A model generated the notes under the pieces. The model searched no databases. It saw only the letters and a program-made list of their open reading frames with translations, and was not told the origin of the DNA. From Palsa-1150 sp964531095 (GTDB lineage Bacteria > Myxococcota_A > Polyangia > Polyangiales > Polyangiaceae), in assembly GCA_964531095.1 (NCBI GenBank), contig CAZHED010000008.1:110019-174018 (forward strand): DNA of 64,000 nt, in the 5' to 3' direction. Within the stretch, counting starts at the first letter, position 1; each line of letters starts with the position of its first letter. Below, one piece after another: positions 51,537 to 60,661 of this stretch. A program made the translations under genes and the position numbers.

Positions 51537-52793
51537 ATGCGATCCTTCCGTTCGAGAGCGTCTTTGGCACCGACGTTCACCGCCGCGTTTCTCGTAGGTT
51601 GTGCCGGGCAACAGGGCGGGGGGCCTCCCCCTTCTGCGGTCGCGACGCCGGCGACGTCCGTTGCGCCGCCACCCGCGGCTTCCGCCGCCTCGGCGCCGGC
51701 TTCTTCTGCCACCGCGGCACCCAGCGCGGAGGCCTCGAAGACCACGCCAATCGTCAAGAGCGCTTTCGGAACCGTCGACGGGAAAGAGGTGAGCCTCTAC
51801 ACGCTGACGAACACCAAGGGCCTCGTGATGAAGGTCACCAACTACGGGGCGATCGTCACCGAGCTTCACGTACCCGACAAGAACGGAAAGCTCGACGACA
51901 TCGTCGCCGGATACGAGAGCCTCGACGGCTATCTCAAGAGCACTCCGTACTTCGGCGCCATGGTCGGTCGCGTCGGCAATCGAATCAAGAACGGACAATT
52001 CCAGCTCGAGGGAAAGACGTACAAGCTCGCCATCAACAACCCGCCCAACCACTTGCACGGCGGGAAAAAGGGCTGGGACAAAGTCGTTTGGGACGCTGAG
52101 CCGAGCGACACGCCGAACGGGCCGTCGGTAAAGTTCACGTACGTCTCGAAGGACGGGGAGGAAGGGTACCCCGGCACCGTCACCGCGAAAGTGACGTACG
52201 CGCTCACGAACGACAACGAGTTCCGGATCGACATGGAAGCGACGACCGACAAGACGACGGTCGTGAACATGGTCCACCATACCTACTGGAACCTCGGCGG
52301 TTACGACTCTGGGCCAATCGTCGACCACGAGCTGACTCTCCACGCCAGCAAGTACACGCCGGGCGATCCCGTCGTTCCGAACGGTGCGGTCAAGCCCGTC
52401 GAGGGCACTCCGTTCGACTTCACGAAGGCCAAGCCCATGGGCAAAGACATGCGGGCCGTCGTCGTCACCGGCAACCCGCTGGGCTACGACAACAACTTCG
52501 TCGTCGACGGCGATCCTCACACCCTGCGCCCCGTGGCGCGGGTGAAGGACCCCAAGTCCGGTCGAGTCATGACGGTCGAGGCCGACCAGCCGGGTGTTCA
52601 GTTCTACGCGGGAATCTTCCTCGACGGAACCATCAAGGGCAAAGGGCACGTCTACAAGCAGTACGACGCGTTCTGTCTCGAGACGCAGAAGTTCCCGAAC
52701 TCGATCGACGTTCCGGCGTGGAAAAACGAGGTCATCCTCAAGCCTGGTCAGACATACAAACACGTCATGATCCACCAGTTTTCGGCCGAGTAA
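51537..52793 (+). CDS. Exported aldose 1-epimerase (mutarotase) lipoprotein
   Basis: A 418-residue enzyme preceded by AGAGGACAC. Its N-terminus MRSFRSRASLAPTFTAAFLV then GC is a lipoprotein signal, followed by an Ala/Pro/Ser linker to about residue 70. The galactose-mutarotase domain has MVGRVGNRIKNGQF, NHLHGGKKGWDKVVW, HHTYWNLGGY with the catalytic His, GYDNNFVVD, and ETQKFPNSIDVPAW with the catalytic Glu in CLETQ. It interconverts alpha and beta anomers of aldoses outside the cytoplasm. Placement before the sugar ABC genes suggests it readies the sugar for uptake. Confidence 0.94.
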   Translation: MRSFRSRASLAPTFTAAFLVGCAGQQGGGPPPSAVATPATSVAPPPAASAASAPASSATAAPSAEASKTTPIVKSAFGTVDGKEVSLYTLTNTKGLVMKVTNYGAIVTELHVPDKNGKLDDIVAGYESLDGYLKSTPYFGAMVGRVGNRIKNGQFQLEGKTYKLAINNPPNHLHGGKKGWDKVVWDAEPSDTPNGPSVKFTYVSKDGEEGYPGTVTAKVTYALTNDNEFRIDMEATTDKTTVVNMVHHTYWNLGGYDSGPIVDHELTLHASKYTPGDPVVPNGAVKPVEGTPFDFTKAKPMGKDMRAVVVTGNPLGYDNNFVVDGDPHTLRPVARVKDPKSGRVMTVEADQPGVQFYAGIFLDGTIKGKGHVYKQYDAFCLETQKFPNSIDVPAWKNEVILKPGQTYKHVMIHQFSAE

Positions 52794-52842
52794 ACTCGGG
52801 GCAACGAAGCCCGCTGGCGGCGATGCGCCGCGCCGCTGCGGC

Positions 52843-52858
52843 CACGTGACCACGTGAC
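52843..52858. promoter_or_regulatory. Tandem CACGTGAC pair upstream of the sugar-binding protein gene
   Basis: CACGTGAC occurs twice in direct abutment (52843-52850, 52851-52858), each half containing the palindrome CACGTG. It lies 118 bp before the substrate-binding protein gene. A regulator-binding site is plausible, but no promoter boxes are clear next to it. Confidence 0.3.
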
Positions 52859-52976
52859 ATTGCCGAAACAAATGGCTAGCATTCCGCCCGCAACGCGGCT
52901 GAAAGCGGCTTGGTTCGGGGAATGCCTTCGACCGATCCGAACGATGCTTCAGGGCTGACGAACCAAGGAGAAGACC

Positions 52977-53960
52977 GTGGAGAGAATCGAGTCCTGGAAG
53001 CGCTGCGCGCTCATCGCGATGACCGCTTGTGCCCTGGCTGCGATCGGGGGCTGCGACAGGGGCGGCAGCGGAGCCTCCAAGGTCGTGAAGCTCGCGTTCG
53101 TGACCAACAATGCGAGCGAGTTCTGGAAGATCGCGGCAGCCGGCGTTCACCGGTACGAGCAGGAGGGCAAGGTTCAGGTTGACGTCAAAATGCCGCCCAA
53201 CGGCACGACCGAAGAGCAGAATCAGATTCTGGAAAACCTCTCCAGCCAGGGCTACGACGGCATCGCGGTCAGCGTGATTGCGCCGAATGATCAGGTCCCG
53301 GTGCTCAACAAGGTGGCCGCAAAGACGAAGCTCATCACGTTCGATTCGGACGCGCCGAAATCCAGCCGGCTCCTCTATATCGGAACGAACAACTACGAGG
53401 CGGGCAAAGTACTCGGCGGGGAGATCGTGAAGCTTCTTCCCAGTGGCGGCAAGATGGCGGTCTTCGTCGGGACCCTGTCCGCGGACAACGCGATTCAACG
53501 TCTGAAGGGAATCCAAGACGCCATCGCCGGCCACAACATCGAGATCGTCGACAAGCGCGAGGACAACACCGACCGCGCCAAGGCACGGTCGAACGTCGAA
53601 GACATCATCAACGCCCACAGCGACCTGAATCTCGTCGCGGGACTTTGGTCGTACAACGGTCCGGCGATCGCGTCTGCGATCGAGGCCCTCGGAAAGAAGG
53701 GCAAGATCATCGCGGCCGTGTTCGACGAAGAGGACGGGACGCTCAACGCGATCGCCAACGGCACCATCGAATGTACGGTGGTGCAGAAGCCGTTCCAGTT
53801 CGGGTACCTGTCGAGCAAGTGGATGCAAGACCTGGCGACCAAGGGCGAGGGGGCGAAGACGGCCCTGCCGTCCAGCGGGATCATCGACACCGGCGTCGAG
53901 GTGATCAACAAGACGAACGTGGCCAAGTTCAAGCAAGACTTGGCCGACATGAAGAAGTGA
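52977..53960 (+). CDS. Sugar ABC transporter substrate-binding lipoprotein
   Basis: A 327-residue type I periplasmic binding protein with a GTG start 7 nt after AAGGAG. The signal MERIESWKRCALIAMTACAL continues AAIGGC (lipobox). The two-lobed sugar-binding fold shows KLAFVTNNASEFWKIAAAGV, the ribose-family LSSQGYDGIAVSVIAPNDQV, VITFDSDAP-like LITFDSDAPKSSRLLYIGT with NNYEAGKVLG, and later GLWSYNGPAIASAIEALG and VFDEEDGTLNAIANG. It delivers a pentose or hexose to the adjacent permease. Three of the four neighbouring genes form the complete importer. Confidence 0.94.
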   Translation: MERIESWKRCALIAMTACALAAIGGCDRGGSGASKVVKLAFVTNNASEFWKIAAAGVHRYEQEGKVQVDVKMPPNGTTEEQNQILENLSSQGYDGIAVSVIAPNDQVPVLNKVAAKTKLITFDSDAPKSSRLLYIGTNNYEAGKVLGGEIVKLLPSGGKMAVFVGTLSADNAIQRLKGIQDAIAGHNIEIVDKREDNTDRAKARSNVEDIINAHSDLNLVAGLWSYNGPAIASAIEALGKKGKIIAAVFDEEDGTLNAIANGTIECTVVQKPFQFGYLSSKWMQDLATKGEGAKTALPSSGIIDTGVEVINKTNVAKFKQDLADMKK

Positions 53961-54024
53961 CCTCGGCGAGCCACGACACGCGCCGGGGGCGGCGGTCGAG
54001 GTCGACCGAATCACGGGCCCACCC

Positions 54025-55566
54025 ATGAGCTCAAGCTTCCCGACGTCGAAGCTGCTGGTGATGCGGGGGATCACCAAGCGCTTTCCGGGCGTAGTGGCGC
54101 TCGAGAACGTGTCGCTGTCGCTCGACGCCGGCGAGGTGCTCGCGCTCATGGGCGAAAACGGGGCCGGCAAGAGTACGTTGATGAAGATCCTCGGCGGCGC
54201 TCACCTGCCGGACGAGGGAGAGATATTCCTCGGTGGAACGCCGGTGCTGCTCTCCGGCGTGCGCGAAGCGAAACGCCTCGGCATCGCACTGATTCATCAG
54301 GAATTGATGCTCGCGCCCAATCTCGACATTGCCGCGAACATCTTCCTCGGAAACGAACGGCCGGGGGGCGCACCGTCATTGGCGATGCCGCTCCGCCGCG
54401 CGGAGATGAACGCCAAAGCGGCGGCCCTGATGGCTCGCGTCGGGCTGGCCCTCGCGCCGACCACGCCGGTCTCGACCCTGACAGCAGGTCAAATGCAGAT
54501 GGTCGAGATCGCGAAGGCGCTGTCGCACAGCGCGCGGGTGATCATCATGGACGAGCCGACGTCGTCGCTGACGGCGGGCGAATCTGAGCAACTCTTCAAG
54601 ATCATCCGCCAGCTCCGAACGGACGGCATCGGGGTCATCTACATTTCGCACCGAATGGGCGAAGTGCTCGATCTTGCCGACCGAATCACGGTGCTCCGCG
54701 ACGGGCGCTACGTGGGCGATCTCGGGCGCGCCGAGGCGAATCACGAAAAAATCGTGGCGATGATGGTCGGGCGCGAGCTCTCCAAGCAATACTTTCCTGC
54801 CAAGCGTGACCGCGCCGCGGGCGAACCCGTGATGGTGGTCAGCGATCTCGTCGTGCCCGGCGCGCCGGAGGGCGTGAGCTTCCACGCCCAACGCGGCGAG
54901 ATCCTCGGCTTTGCCGGGCTGGTGGGGGCAGGACGCACCGAGCTGATGGAGACGATTTTCGGCGTGACGCCCGCGCTGTCGGGAACGATGACGGTGGAGG
55001 GCAAGCCGTTTTTCCCCATGAGTCCGCGCGACGCGATCGCCCGCGGCGTCTTCCTCGCTCCCGAGGATCGCAAGCGACACGGGCTCGTTCTGCCCATGTC
55101 GGTGGCGCAAAATACGTCGCTGCCGAACGTCGCCAACTACAACCGGTGGGGGCGGCTCGATCGAGCGATGGAACGACGGGTCGCCGAGGCCGAGGTAGCC
55201 CGGCTCAAGACGAAGACGCCCAGCATTCATCAAAAAGTGGTGAACCTCTCGGGCGGCAATCAGCAGAAGGTCGTTCTCGGCAAGTGGCTGGCGATGAACC
55301 CCCGCGTTCTTATTTTGGACGAGCCCACGCGCGGCATCGACGTCGGTGCGAAGGCCGAGATCTACCGGCACATGGCGGCGTTGGCCGACGAGGGGATAGC
55401 CATCCTGATGGTGAGCTCGGACATGGAGGAGATCGTGGGCATGAGCGATCGAGTGGTCGTCTTGCACGAGCGGCGGATCAAGGGCGTGCTCGCGCGAGAG
55501 GGCCTGACGCAAGAGCGCATCGCCACGCTGATGACCGGCAGAACGGAAGGGGACGTGGCGGCATGA
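54025..55566 (+). CDS. Sugar ABC transporter ATP-binding protein (two ABC domains, RbsA/MglA type)
   Basis: A 513-residue tandem ATPase. The first domain has Walker A GENGAGKSTL, Q loop LIHQELML, signature region LTAGQMQMVEIAKAL and Walker B VIIMDEPTSSLT. The second has GLVGAGRTELMETIFG (degenerate Walker A, as is usual for this class), APEDRKRHGL, the signature LSGGNQQKVVLGKWL and Walker B VLILDEPTRGIDVGAK. This arrangement is that of ribose/galactose importers. It ends in an ATGA overlap with the permease gene. Confidence 0.96.
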   Translation: MSSSFPTSKLLVMRGITKRFPGVVALENVSLSLDAGEVLALMGENGAGKSTLMKILGGAHLPDEGEIFLGGTPVLLSGVREAKRLGIALIHQELMLAPNLDIAANIFLGNERPGGAPSLAMPLRRAEMNAKAAALMARVGLALAPTTPVSTLTAGQMQMVEIAKALSHSARVIIMDEPTSSLTAGESEQLFKIIRQLRTDGIGVIYISHRMGEVLDLADRITVLRDGRYVGDLGRAEANHEKIVAMMVGRELSKQYFPAKRDRAAGEPVMVVSDLVVPGAPEGVSFHAQRGEILGFAGLVGAGRTELMETIFGVTPALSGTMTVEGKPFFPMSPRDAIARGVFLAPEDRKRHGLVLPMSVAQNTSLPNVANYNRWGRLDRAMERRVAEAEVARLKTKTPSIHQKVVNLSGGNQQKVVLGKWLAMNPRVLILDEPTRGIDVGAKAEIYRHMAALADEGIAILMVSSDMEEIVGMSDRVVVLHERRIKGVLAREGLTQERIATLMTGRTEGDVAA

Positions 55567-56627
55567 GACGCGAGCTCGGTATGTCCGTGGCGCTCGCACT
55601 GATGTGCATCGCGCTGTGGGTCTCCAATCCGGATTTTCTCGGACAGTCGAACGCCCTCAACACGGCCCGGCAGATCTCGATGCTCGGCATCTACGCGATT
55701 GGCATCGGCTTCGTGATCATCGCCGGCGGGATCGACCTGTCGATTGGCTCGGTCATCGGGCTGACTGGCGTGTTGATCGCGAAGATTTCGTCGACGCAGC
55801 CGGGCGGAATGGGCTCTCCGCTGTGGATGGGTATCGTCGTTGCCCTGTCGGCGGCGCTGCTCATCGGTCTCGGACAGGGGCTGCTCATCACGCGGCTGAA
55901 GTTGCAGCCGTTCATCGTGACGTTGGGGGGCATGCTGCTCATCCGAGGGGTGTCCCAGACGGTTGTCCAGGGCGGGACGCTGAGCCTGGGGGGCTCGCCG
56001 CTCCTGGGTCTCGCGAATGGCGGCCTCCTGTCGTTGAACGGCGACCCGCTGGTCCCCTACCCGCTCGTGATCTTCTTGGTGGTCATCGGAACGGCCACCT
56101 ACTTCCTGCATTTTACCGTCTTCGGCCGCTACGTGTACGCGATCGGTGGCAACCGAGATGCAGCGGAATACTCGGGCATCAACGTCAAGAAGGTGGAAAC
56201 GCTGACGTACGTCATTTCGGCAGGGCTCGCCGGGGTCGCGGGTGTTTGCTACGCGGCGTACATCGGGCAGATGTCACAGCAGGTCGGCATCGCGTACGAG
56301 CTCTATGCCATCGCGGCGGCCGTGCTCGGCGGATGCTCGCTGCGCGGCGGCGAGGGCACGGTGCTCGGGATCATCATCGGGTCCGCGATCATGCGTGTCA
56401 TCGACAACGGCATCAACATGTTCCAGCTTCATTATCGGGACGAGATCGGCATCCCGCGCATCTGGCGCCTGAACTCGAACTGGACATTCGTCATCATCGG
56501 CTCGGTGATCCTCGTCGCCGTGGTGTTGGACCAGGTCGTTCACATCGTGCAGGCGGCAAGGCGCACTCGCCATGCCGCAAGCGCGGCGACCGCAGTGCCG
56601 CCGCCGGGCCTGGTATCGCGCCCCTGA
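55563..56627 (+). CDS. Sugar ABC transporter permease (RbsC type)
   Basis: A 354-residue permease starting at ATG 55563 in an ATGA overlap with the ATPase stop. About ten TM helices are present with the BPD_transp_2 motif regions GGIDLSIGSVIGLTGVLIAK and AAEYSGINVKKVETLTYVIS, and the conserved YAIAAAVLGGCSLRGGEGTV. It forms the channel of the sugar importer together with the preceding ATPase and binding protein. Confidence 0.95.
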   Translation: MRRELGMSVALALMCIALWVSNPDFLGQSNALNTARQISMLGIYAIGIGFVIIAGGIDLSIGSVIGLTGVLIAKISSTQPGGMGSPLWMGIVVALSAALLIGLGQGLLITRLKLQPFIVTLGGMLLIRGVSQTVVQGGTLSLGGSPLLGLANGGLLSLNGDPLVPYPLVIFLVVIGTATYFLHFTVFGRYVYAIGGNRDAAEYSGINVKKVETLTYVISAGLAGVAGVCYAAYIGQMSQQVGIAYELYAIAAAVLGGCSLRGGEGTVLGIIIGSAIMRVIDNGINMFQLHYRDEIGIPRIWRLNSNWTFVIIGSVILVAVVLDQVVHIVQAARRTRHAASAATAVPPPGLVSRP

Positions 56628-56657
56628 CGCCGATCGCGAGCGCGCCGATCGTCAGCG

Positions 56658-57683
56658 TCAGCCCATGTCGACGGCGACAGACGTGCCTGTGCGCCAGCTC
56701 TTTTCGATGGCCTCGCATACCGCCACGTTGCGGACCCCGTCCTCGGCGGGCCACGCCGCCAGCGTCGGGTTCTCTACCAAGTGCGCAAAATGCTCCGCCT
56801 GGTGCAGGTAATGATTCGCGCCCTGGACCTCGAAGCGCCGCTCGGTTGCGCCGCCGCGACCCGGGCGGCGCAGCACGACGAACATCCGCTCCCACCGCGG
56901 CAGAAAGGCGCACGGCACTTCGATGGTCCCCTGATCGCCGTCGATGGTGACGGAATTGTCGCTTCCGCCGCGCATTGACCCCGCGACCGAGGCGAGCACT
57001 CCGTTCGAGAGCTCCAGCGATCCTTGTGTCATGGCGTCCACGCCTTCGGGGGTCCGCGAATCGGCGAAGGCGGCCACGCGCACCGGCTCGGCTCCGGTCA
57101 CGAACCTGGCGACGTTGACCCCGTAGCAGGTGAGGTCCCACAGTGCGCCGCCTCCGAGCGTCGCCGACCAGCGGTGATCGCGCGGATCGTCCAGCCGATA
57201 GCAAAAGCCCACCCGCACCATGAGCACCTTGCCGACCGCGCCCTCGTCGAGAAGGCCTCGGACGAGACGCCACTGCGGGTGGTGGCGGTACATGAACGCG
57301 TCGACGAGGCGCAAGCCTCGCGTGGAGAACGCTTCGGCCATGCGGCGCGCCGAGGCAAGGCTCAGCGTCAGGCTCTTCTCGCAAAGAACATGCTTGCCTG
57401 CTTGGGCGCAGCGCACCGCCCACTCTTCGTGCATCCCATTGGGCAGACCGATGTAGACGGCGTGGACCTCGGGATCGTCCAGCAACGCTTCGTACGGAGC
57501 GTATGCCCGCGCGGCGCCCAGGTCGCGTGCCTTGGCCTCGGCCACACGTCGGTCGCGCGACGCGATGGCGACGAGACGACCGTTTTTCGACCACTGGATC
57601 GCTGGCGCAACCGAGTTCGTGGCGATTCGCCCGCATCCGATGATGCCCCAACCGATCCTCGGCATGACAACTTCGTTTACCAT
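56658..57683 (-). CDS. Gfo/Idh/MocA family oxidoreductase
   Basis: A 341-residue NAD(P)-dependent sugar dehydrogenase. The Rossmann fold starts GWGIIGCGRIA and continues VAIASRDRRVAEAKARDLGA, YIGLPNGMHEEWAVRCAQAG, and the family signature CEKSLTLSL with the catalytic Lys. The second domain has YRHHPQWRLVRGLLDEGAVG and GGGALWDLTCYGVNVARFV. It probably oxidises a sugar or sugar derivative, fitting the uptake genes it converges with. An ATG at 57665 (MPRIGWG) is an alternative start. Confidence 0.94.
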   Translation of the reverse strand: MVNEVVMPRIGWGIIGCGRIATNSVAPAIQWSKNGRLVAIASRDRRVAEAKARDLGAARAYAPYEALLDDPEVHAVYIGLPNGMHEEWAVRCAQAGKHVLCEKSLTLSLASARRMAEAFSTRGLRLVDAFMYRHHPQWRLVRGLLDEGAVGKVLMVRVGFCYRLDDPRDHRWSATLGGGALWDLTCYGVNVARFVTGAEPVRVAAFADSRTPEGVDAMTQGSLELSNGVLASVAGSMRGGSDNSVTIDGDQGTIEVPCAFLPRWERMFVVLRRPGRGGATERRFEVQGANHYLHQAEHFAHLVENPTLAAWPAEDGVRNVAVCEAIEKSWRTGTSVAVDMG

Positions 57684-57702
57684 GGTTTTCAGGCTGGACC
57701 GG

Positions 57703-57764
57703 CCTGGCAGGGTGCTGTGAAATAGGATTCGACCGCCAGGGGCGCCGAGGACCTGCCAGGCGCC
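57703..57764. repeat. Inverted repeat between the dehydrogenase and the diheme gene
   Basis: CCTGGCAGG (57703-57711) and CCTGCCAGG (57752-57760) are exact inverted repeats 40 bp apart. A nested GGCGCC...GGCGCC stem (57741-57764) lies 4 bp beyond the stop codon of the minus-strand diheme gene and could act as its terminator. Confidence 0.35.
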
Positions 57765-57767
57765 GGC

Positions 57768-59918
57768 CTAAAGCAAGTCGAGAAACGCGCCCAACTGCGC
57801 CTTTTCTTCGTCGGTCAGGCGCCCGGCGGAGTCCGAAGCGCCGTCGTGGAGGAAGCGGCCGTCCTCGAAACCGGCGCGATCGAGCACGGCGCCGAGCCCC
57901 TTTGCAGTGCCGTTGGTGAAGTAGGGATACTTCTTGTAAAGACGTCGTAGGGAGACCACGCGCGCGCCGCGTTCGTTCACGTACGGGGTCACCCCCGTCC
58001 TCTGGTACGCGGCGTCCGCCCAGACGATCGCCCCCTCCGGCGCCATCACCAGGTCTTCCCAGGCGTCGAATGGAACACGCGTCGACGCGTCGTCGGCCAC
58101 AAGGCGTGCCTCGTGACACGACTCGCACCGGCTTCGGAACACGTCGGCGCCGGCGCGCTCGACCGCGCTCCATCGCGTCCGCCCGACGACGGCCGGGTTG
58201 GGACGCGGCGCGAAGTCCATGAAGAAGGTCATGAGCGCGCGGCGGAGCGTCTCCGGGCCCAGCGTCGATCCTTGCGCGCCGAGACGCCGAGTCCACGGAA
58301 AATCGTTTACCGAAAGAGAGAACCACGGGTCGTGGTCGCTCTTCGCCCCAGCGACGCGAAACTCGTTATTGACCATCGTGGTGAGGTCGGGGTCGAGCGC
58401 GCGCGAAAAGTGAGGCTTGTTGTTGAAGAGGCCGACCAGTGGTTTCGTCGTCGCCACGACATCACCGCGCCCGGTGCGATGGGTGCGTCCGTCGACGTAA
58501 CCTTCGAAGTGGCACGTCTCGCACGTGAAGCGACTCAAGCGACCGTCCGAGCGGTTCCACGGCGCCATGAGCGTCGTGAAGAACAGCGCCTCGCCGAGGC
58601 GCGATTCCGCGGTCCGCGCCCTCGCCGGCTCGTCGTCCACGGCAACCGTGCGGGTGCCGGCCGCCGTGACCGTGACCCAGGCGTCGAGCAGCGGATTCGC
58701 GATTCGCCACCCATCGCCGGCGACCTCCATCATGGCACTCCCCGGAGGGACCGAGCGCACCCGGATGGCCGGCGGCGCCCGCCCGGTGGGGTCTGCCCAC
58801 TCGAGCACGGCGAGCCTGTCGGATCCGTAGCCCGCGACGACGAGATCCACCACGCCGGACGGGAGCCGGGAGAGCTTGAGCGCCTTGGGCGTGACCACAC
58901 CCTCGGCCGACGCATTCACTTCGCTCAGCTTGGTCGCCACCCCATCGGCCACCGAATACAGCGTGACGAAAGAATCGATGAAGCCGAACGAGCCCTGCGT
59001 GCGATCCAGCGGATGGTCTTCGACCCCACCCGTCGCGACGAGCAGCCCCTGTTGCTGCGACACGGCGTCGACCCCCCACACAGGCCCGTCGCGGTCGATC
59101 CGTATCTCACCGCCCGGCTCGGGAAACCCAAGACGATCGACGTGGCGAATGACCACGCGATGGTCGAGCAGGCAGTCGACGACGACACTCTGGGCGATCC
59201 GCAGCACGTGCAGCGGACCGTGGCAGAGCACCGTGTCGACGCGCGCGATCGGAGCCGAGTCCTCCTCCGTCCCAGGCTGGAACGTGATGAGCCGGCCATC
59301 GTGCTCTTCGACCACGTACACGACGCCCTCGGGCCCGGTCGCGACGTCGCGAATCGCGCGAACGCCCGAGAGCTCCACGGCCCCCGCGGCCTCGATCCGG
59401 CCGCCGATCATCCGGAACCGCGCCACGCGGCTCGAAAGCTCGCCAGCGACGAATATCTCACCGCTCGTCGCCACGGCCAGTCCCGTCGGCGATGCGGGAG
59501 CCGGCAAGCGGCGGACTTCGCGCAGCGCTCCGTCGAGCTCGACGAGCGCGCTGCGGCCGCGCAAGATGCCGACGAAGCGTTCCTCGCCGGCCGTGTCGTC
59601 CCCGCTGGCAACGCGGCGGATGACGTACGGGTCCGCACCCAATGCGGTGTCGGACGTTCGAGCGCGAGCGAAGTCGGTTTGCGCCCGAACCGCGCTCTCC
59701 CAAGTGCGCAGCGCGGCAAGCGGATCGACAGCCGGCGACGCGGCCGGGGCCTTCGCGTCGGACGCGGGAGCGGGCGCCACCCGGCCGCTCAGCCCCGGAG
59801 CGCAGCTTGCGGTGACCAGGAGAGCCCACACGAGTCGGGCGCAAGTCCGTCGCGGAGCCCGCGACGGATCGGGCGAGCCACCCTCGTGCGTCAGGCGGTC
59901 ACCAGCCGCCGCCGCCAT
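57768..59918 (-). CDS. Beta-propeller/diheme cytochrome c peroxidase-like lipoprotein
   Basis: About 716 residues if the ATG at 59918 is used, which overlaps the small upstream lipoprotein by 20 nt; a GTG at 59831 is an alternative. A lipoprotein signal (RLVWALLVTASC) is followed by a beta-propeller of repeated strands (SPTGLAVATSGEIFVAGELS; GVRAIRDVATGPEGVVYVVE) to about residue 400. The C-terminal third has two heme c motifs, CETCH and CESCH, with peroxidase-like surroundings (GEALFFTTLMAPWNRSDGRL). Such fusions may oxidise small molecules in the periplasm. The redox partner is unknown. Confidence 0.85.
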   Translation of the reverse strand: MAAAAGDRLTHEGGSPDPSRAPRRTCARLVWALLVTASCAPGLSGRVAPAPASDAKAPAASPAVDPLAALRTWESAVRAQTDFARARTSDTALGADPYVIRRVASGDDTAGEERFVGILRGRSALVELDGALREVRRLPAPASPTGLAVATSGEIFVAGELSSRVARFRMIGGRIEAAGAVELSGVRAIRDVATGPEGVVYVVEEHDGRLITFQPGTEEDSAPIARVDTVLCHGPLHVLRIAQSVVVDCLLDHRVVIRHVDRLGFPEPGGEIRIDRDGPVWGVDAVSQQQGLLVATGGVEDHPLDRTQGSFGFIDSFVTLYSVADGVATKLSEVNASAEGVVTPKALKLSRLPSGVVDLVVAGYGSDRLAVLEWADPTGRAPPAIRVRSVPPGSAMMEVAGDGWRIANPLLDAWVTVTAAGTRTVAVDDEPARARTAESRLGEALFFTTLMAPWNRSDGRLSRFTCETCHFEGYVDGRTHRTGRGDVVATTKPLVGLFNNKPHFSRALDPDLTTMVNNEFRVAGAKSDHDPWFSLSVNDFPWTRRLGAQGSTLGPETLRRALMTFFMDFAPRPNPAVVGRTRWSAVERAGADVFRSRCESCHEARLVADDASTRVPFDAWEDLVMAPEGAIVWADAAYQRTGVTPYVNERGARVVSLRRLYKKYPYFTNGTAKGLGAVLDRAGFEDGRFLHDGASDSAGRLTDEEKAQLGAFLDLL

Positions 59919-60081
59919 CCTTGGCCGCCGCCCCGGGATCGGGCGCCGCGCTTGGGTTCGAGCCCACGGCGAGCTGGTTCTGGGCGCTGTTCGCCTGTCG
60001 GGGTTGGTCGGCACATCCGACCGCCAGCCCCCCGGCCAGCGTGCCGAGAACGAGGAAAATCGCAGCGGCGAATGCTTTCAT
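59899..60081 (-). CDS. Small lipoprotein cotranslated with the diheme protein
   Basis: A 60-residue protein with one of the best ribosome-binding sites in the window (GGAGGAG, 7 nt before ATG). The signal MKAFAAAIFLVLGTLAGGLA then VGC is a good lipoprotein signal, leaving only 37 mature residues (ADQPRQANSAQNQLAVGSNP and a Gly-rich end GGGGW). It overlaps the start region of the diheme gene. It may be a small partner or maturation factor; no family is recognised. Confidence 0.75.
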   Translation of the reverse strand: MKAFAAAIFLVLGTLAGGLAVGCADQPRQANSAQNQLAVGSNPSAAPDPGAAAKDGGGGW

Positions 60082-60272
60082 GGTGTCTCTCCTCCAACGA
60101 TTGGGACGGCTGTGCTCCTTAACACGGAACGACCGCGGCGTTAATAGAGGACGCGCTCTCCGCTGGCCGCACGCTCGCTCCTTGGCCGAGCCCTGCTCGG
60201 ATACCCTGTTGCGGGGAGCTAGCTGTACTTAGGACGCGCGCGGCATGCGCGCCGGGAGTAGCCTCGCAGGGC

Positions 60273-60644
60273 ATGAGCGATCGCATCAATGGCTTCGAGC
60301 TCGAATTCCACCTCGCGACGCTATTGCAGGATCTGCGTCTCTTGGGGGTGCTCGTTCACCAGTCGTCTCGCAAGACATGGCTCTATACGGTGCAGCCGCT
60401 TCAAGCGCATGCCGTGGGGCTGTGCTCGCTCATCACCGAGCTCACCGAGGATCCGCAGAGGGCGGCGGTCCAGGAGCTTTTCGCGGCGGTGCTGGAGATT
60501 AACCCCCCCAACGACAAGGGAGTTCACGCGAACGAAGGCGTGTGGGCCAAAGTGAAGGCGGCGCACGGCAAGGTCAGGGCCGCGTTCGCGGGGCGCTGCA
60601 AGCCGTGGGTGCTCGCGGATCCGACCGTCGGCGCGCCGCTGTAG
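60273..60644 (+). CDS. Small protein of unknown function
   Basis: A 123-residue cytoplasmic-type protein (MSDRINGFELEFHLATLLQD) with good codon pattern. It is mostly helical, with a central AVGLCSLITELTEDPQRAAV and the end RCKPWVLADPTVGAPL. No signal peptide, TM or known domain is seen. It converges with the following lipoprotein gene, separated by 17 bp. Confidence 0.6.
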   Translation: MSDRINGFELEFHLATLLQDLRLLGVLVHQSSRKTWLYTVQPLQAHAVGLCSLITELTEDPQRAAVQELFAAVLEINPPNDKGVHANEGVWAKVKAAHGKVRAAFAGRCKPWVLADPTVGAPL

Positions 60645-60661
60645 GGCCGCGCGGTGAAGCC

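Noticed and set aside
50634..54170. Very long minus-strand open frame (about 1178 codons) opposite the MFS, epimerase and sugar-binding genes
   Set aside because: It spans three well-supported genes in antisense, has an Arg/Asp/His-rich composition without domains, and is a shadow of high-GC codon bias.
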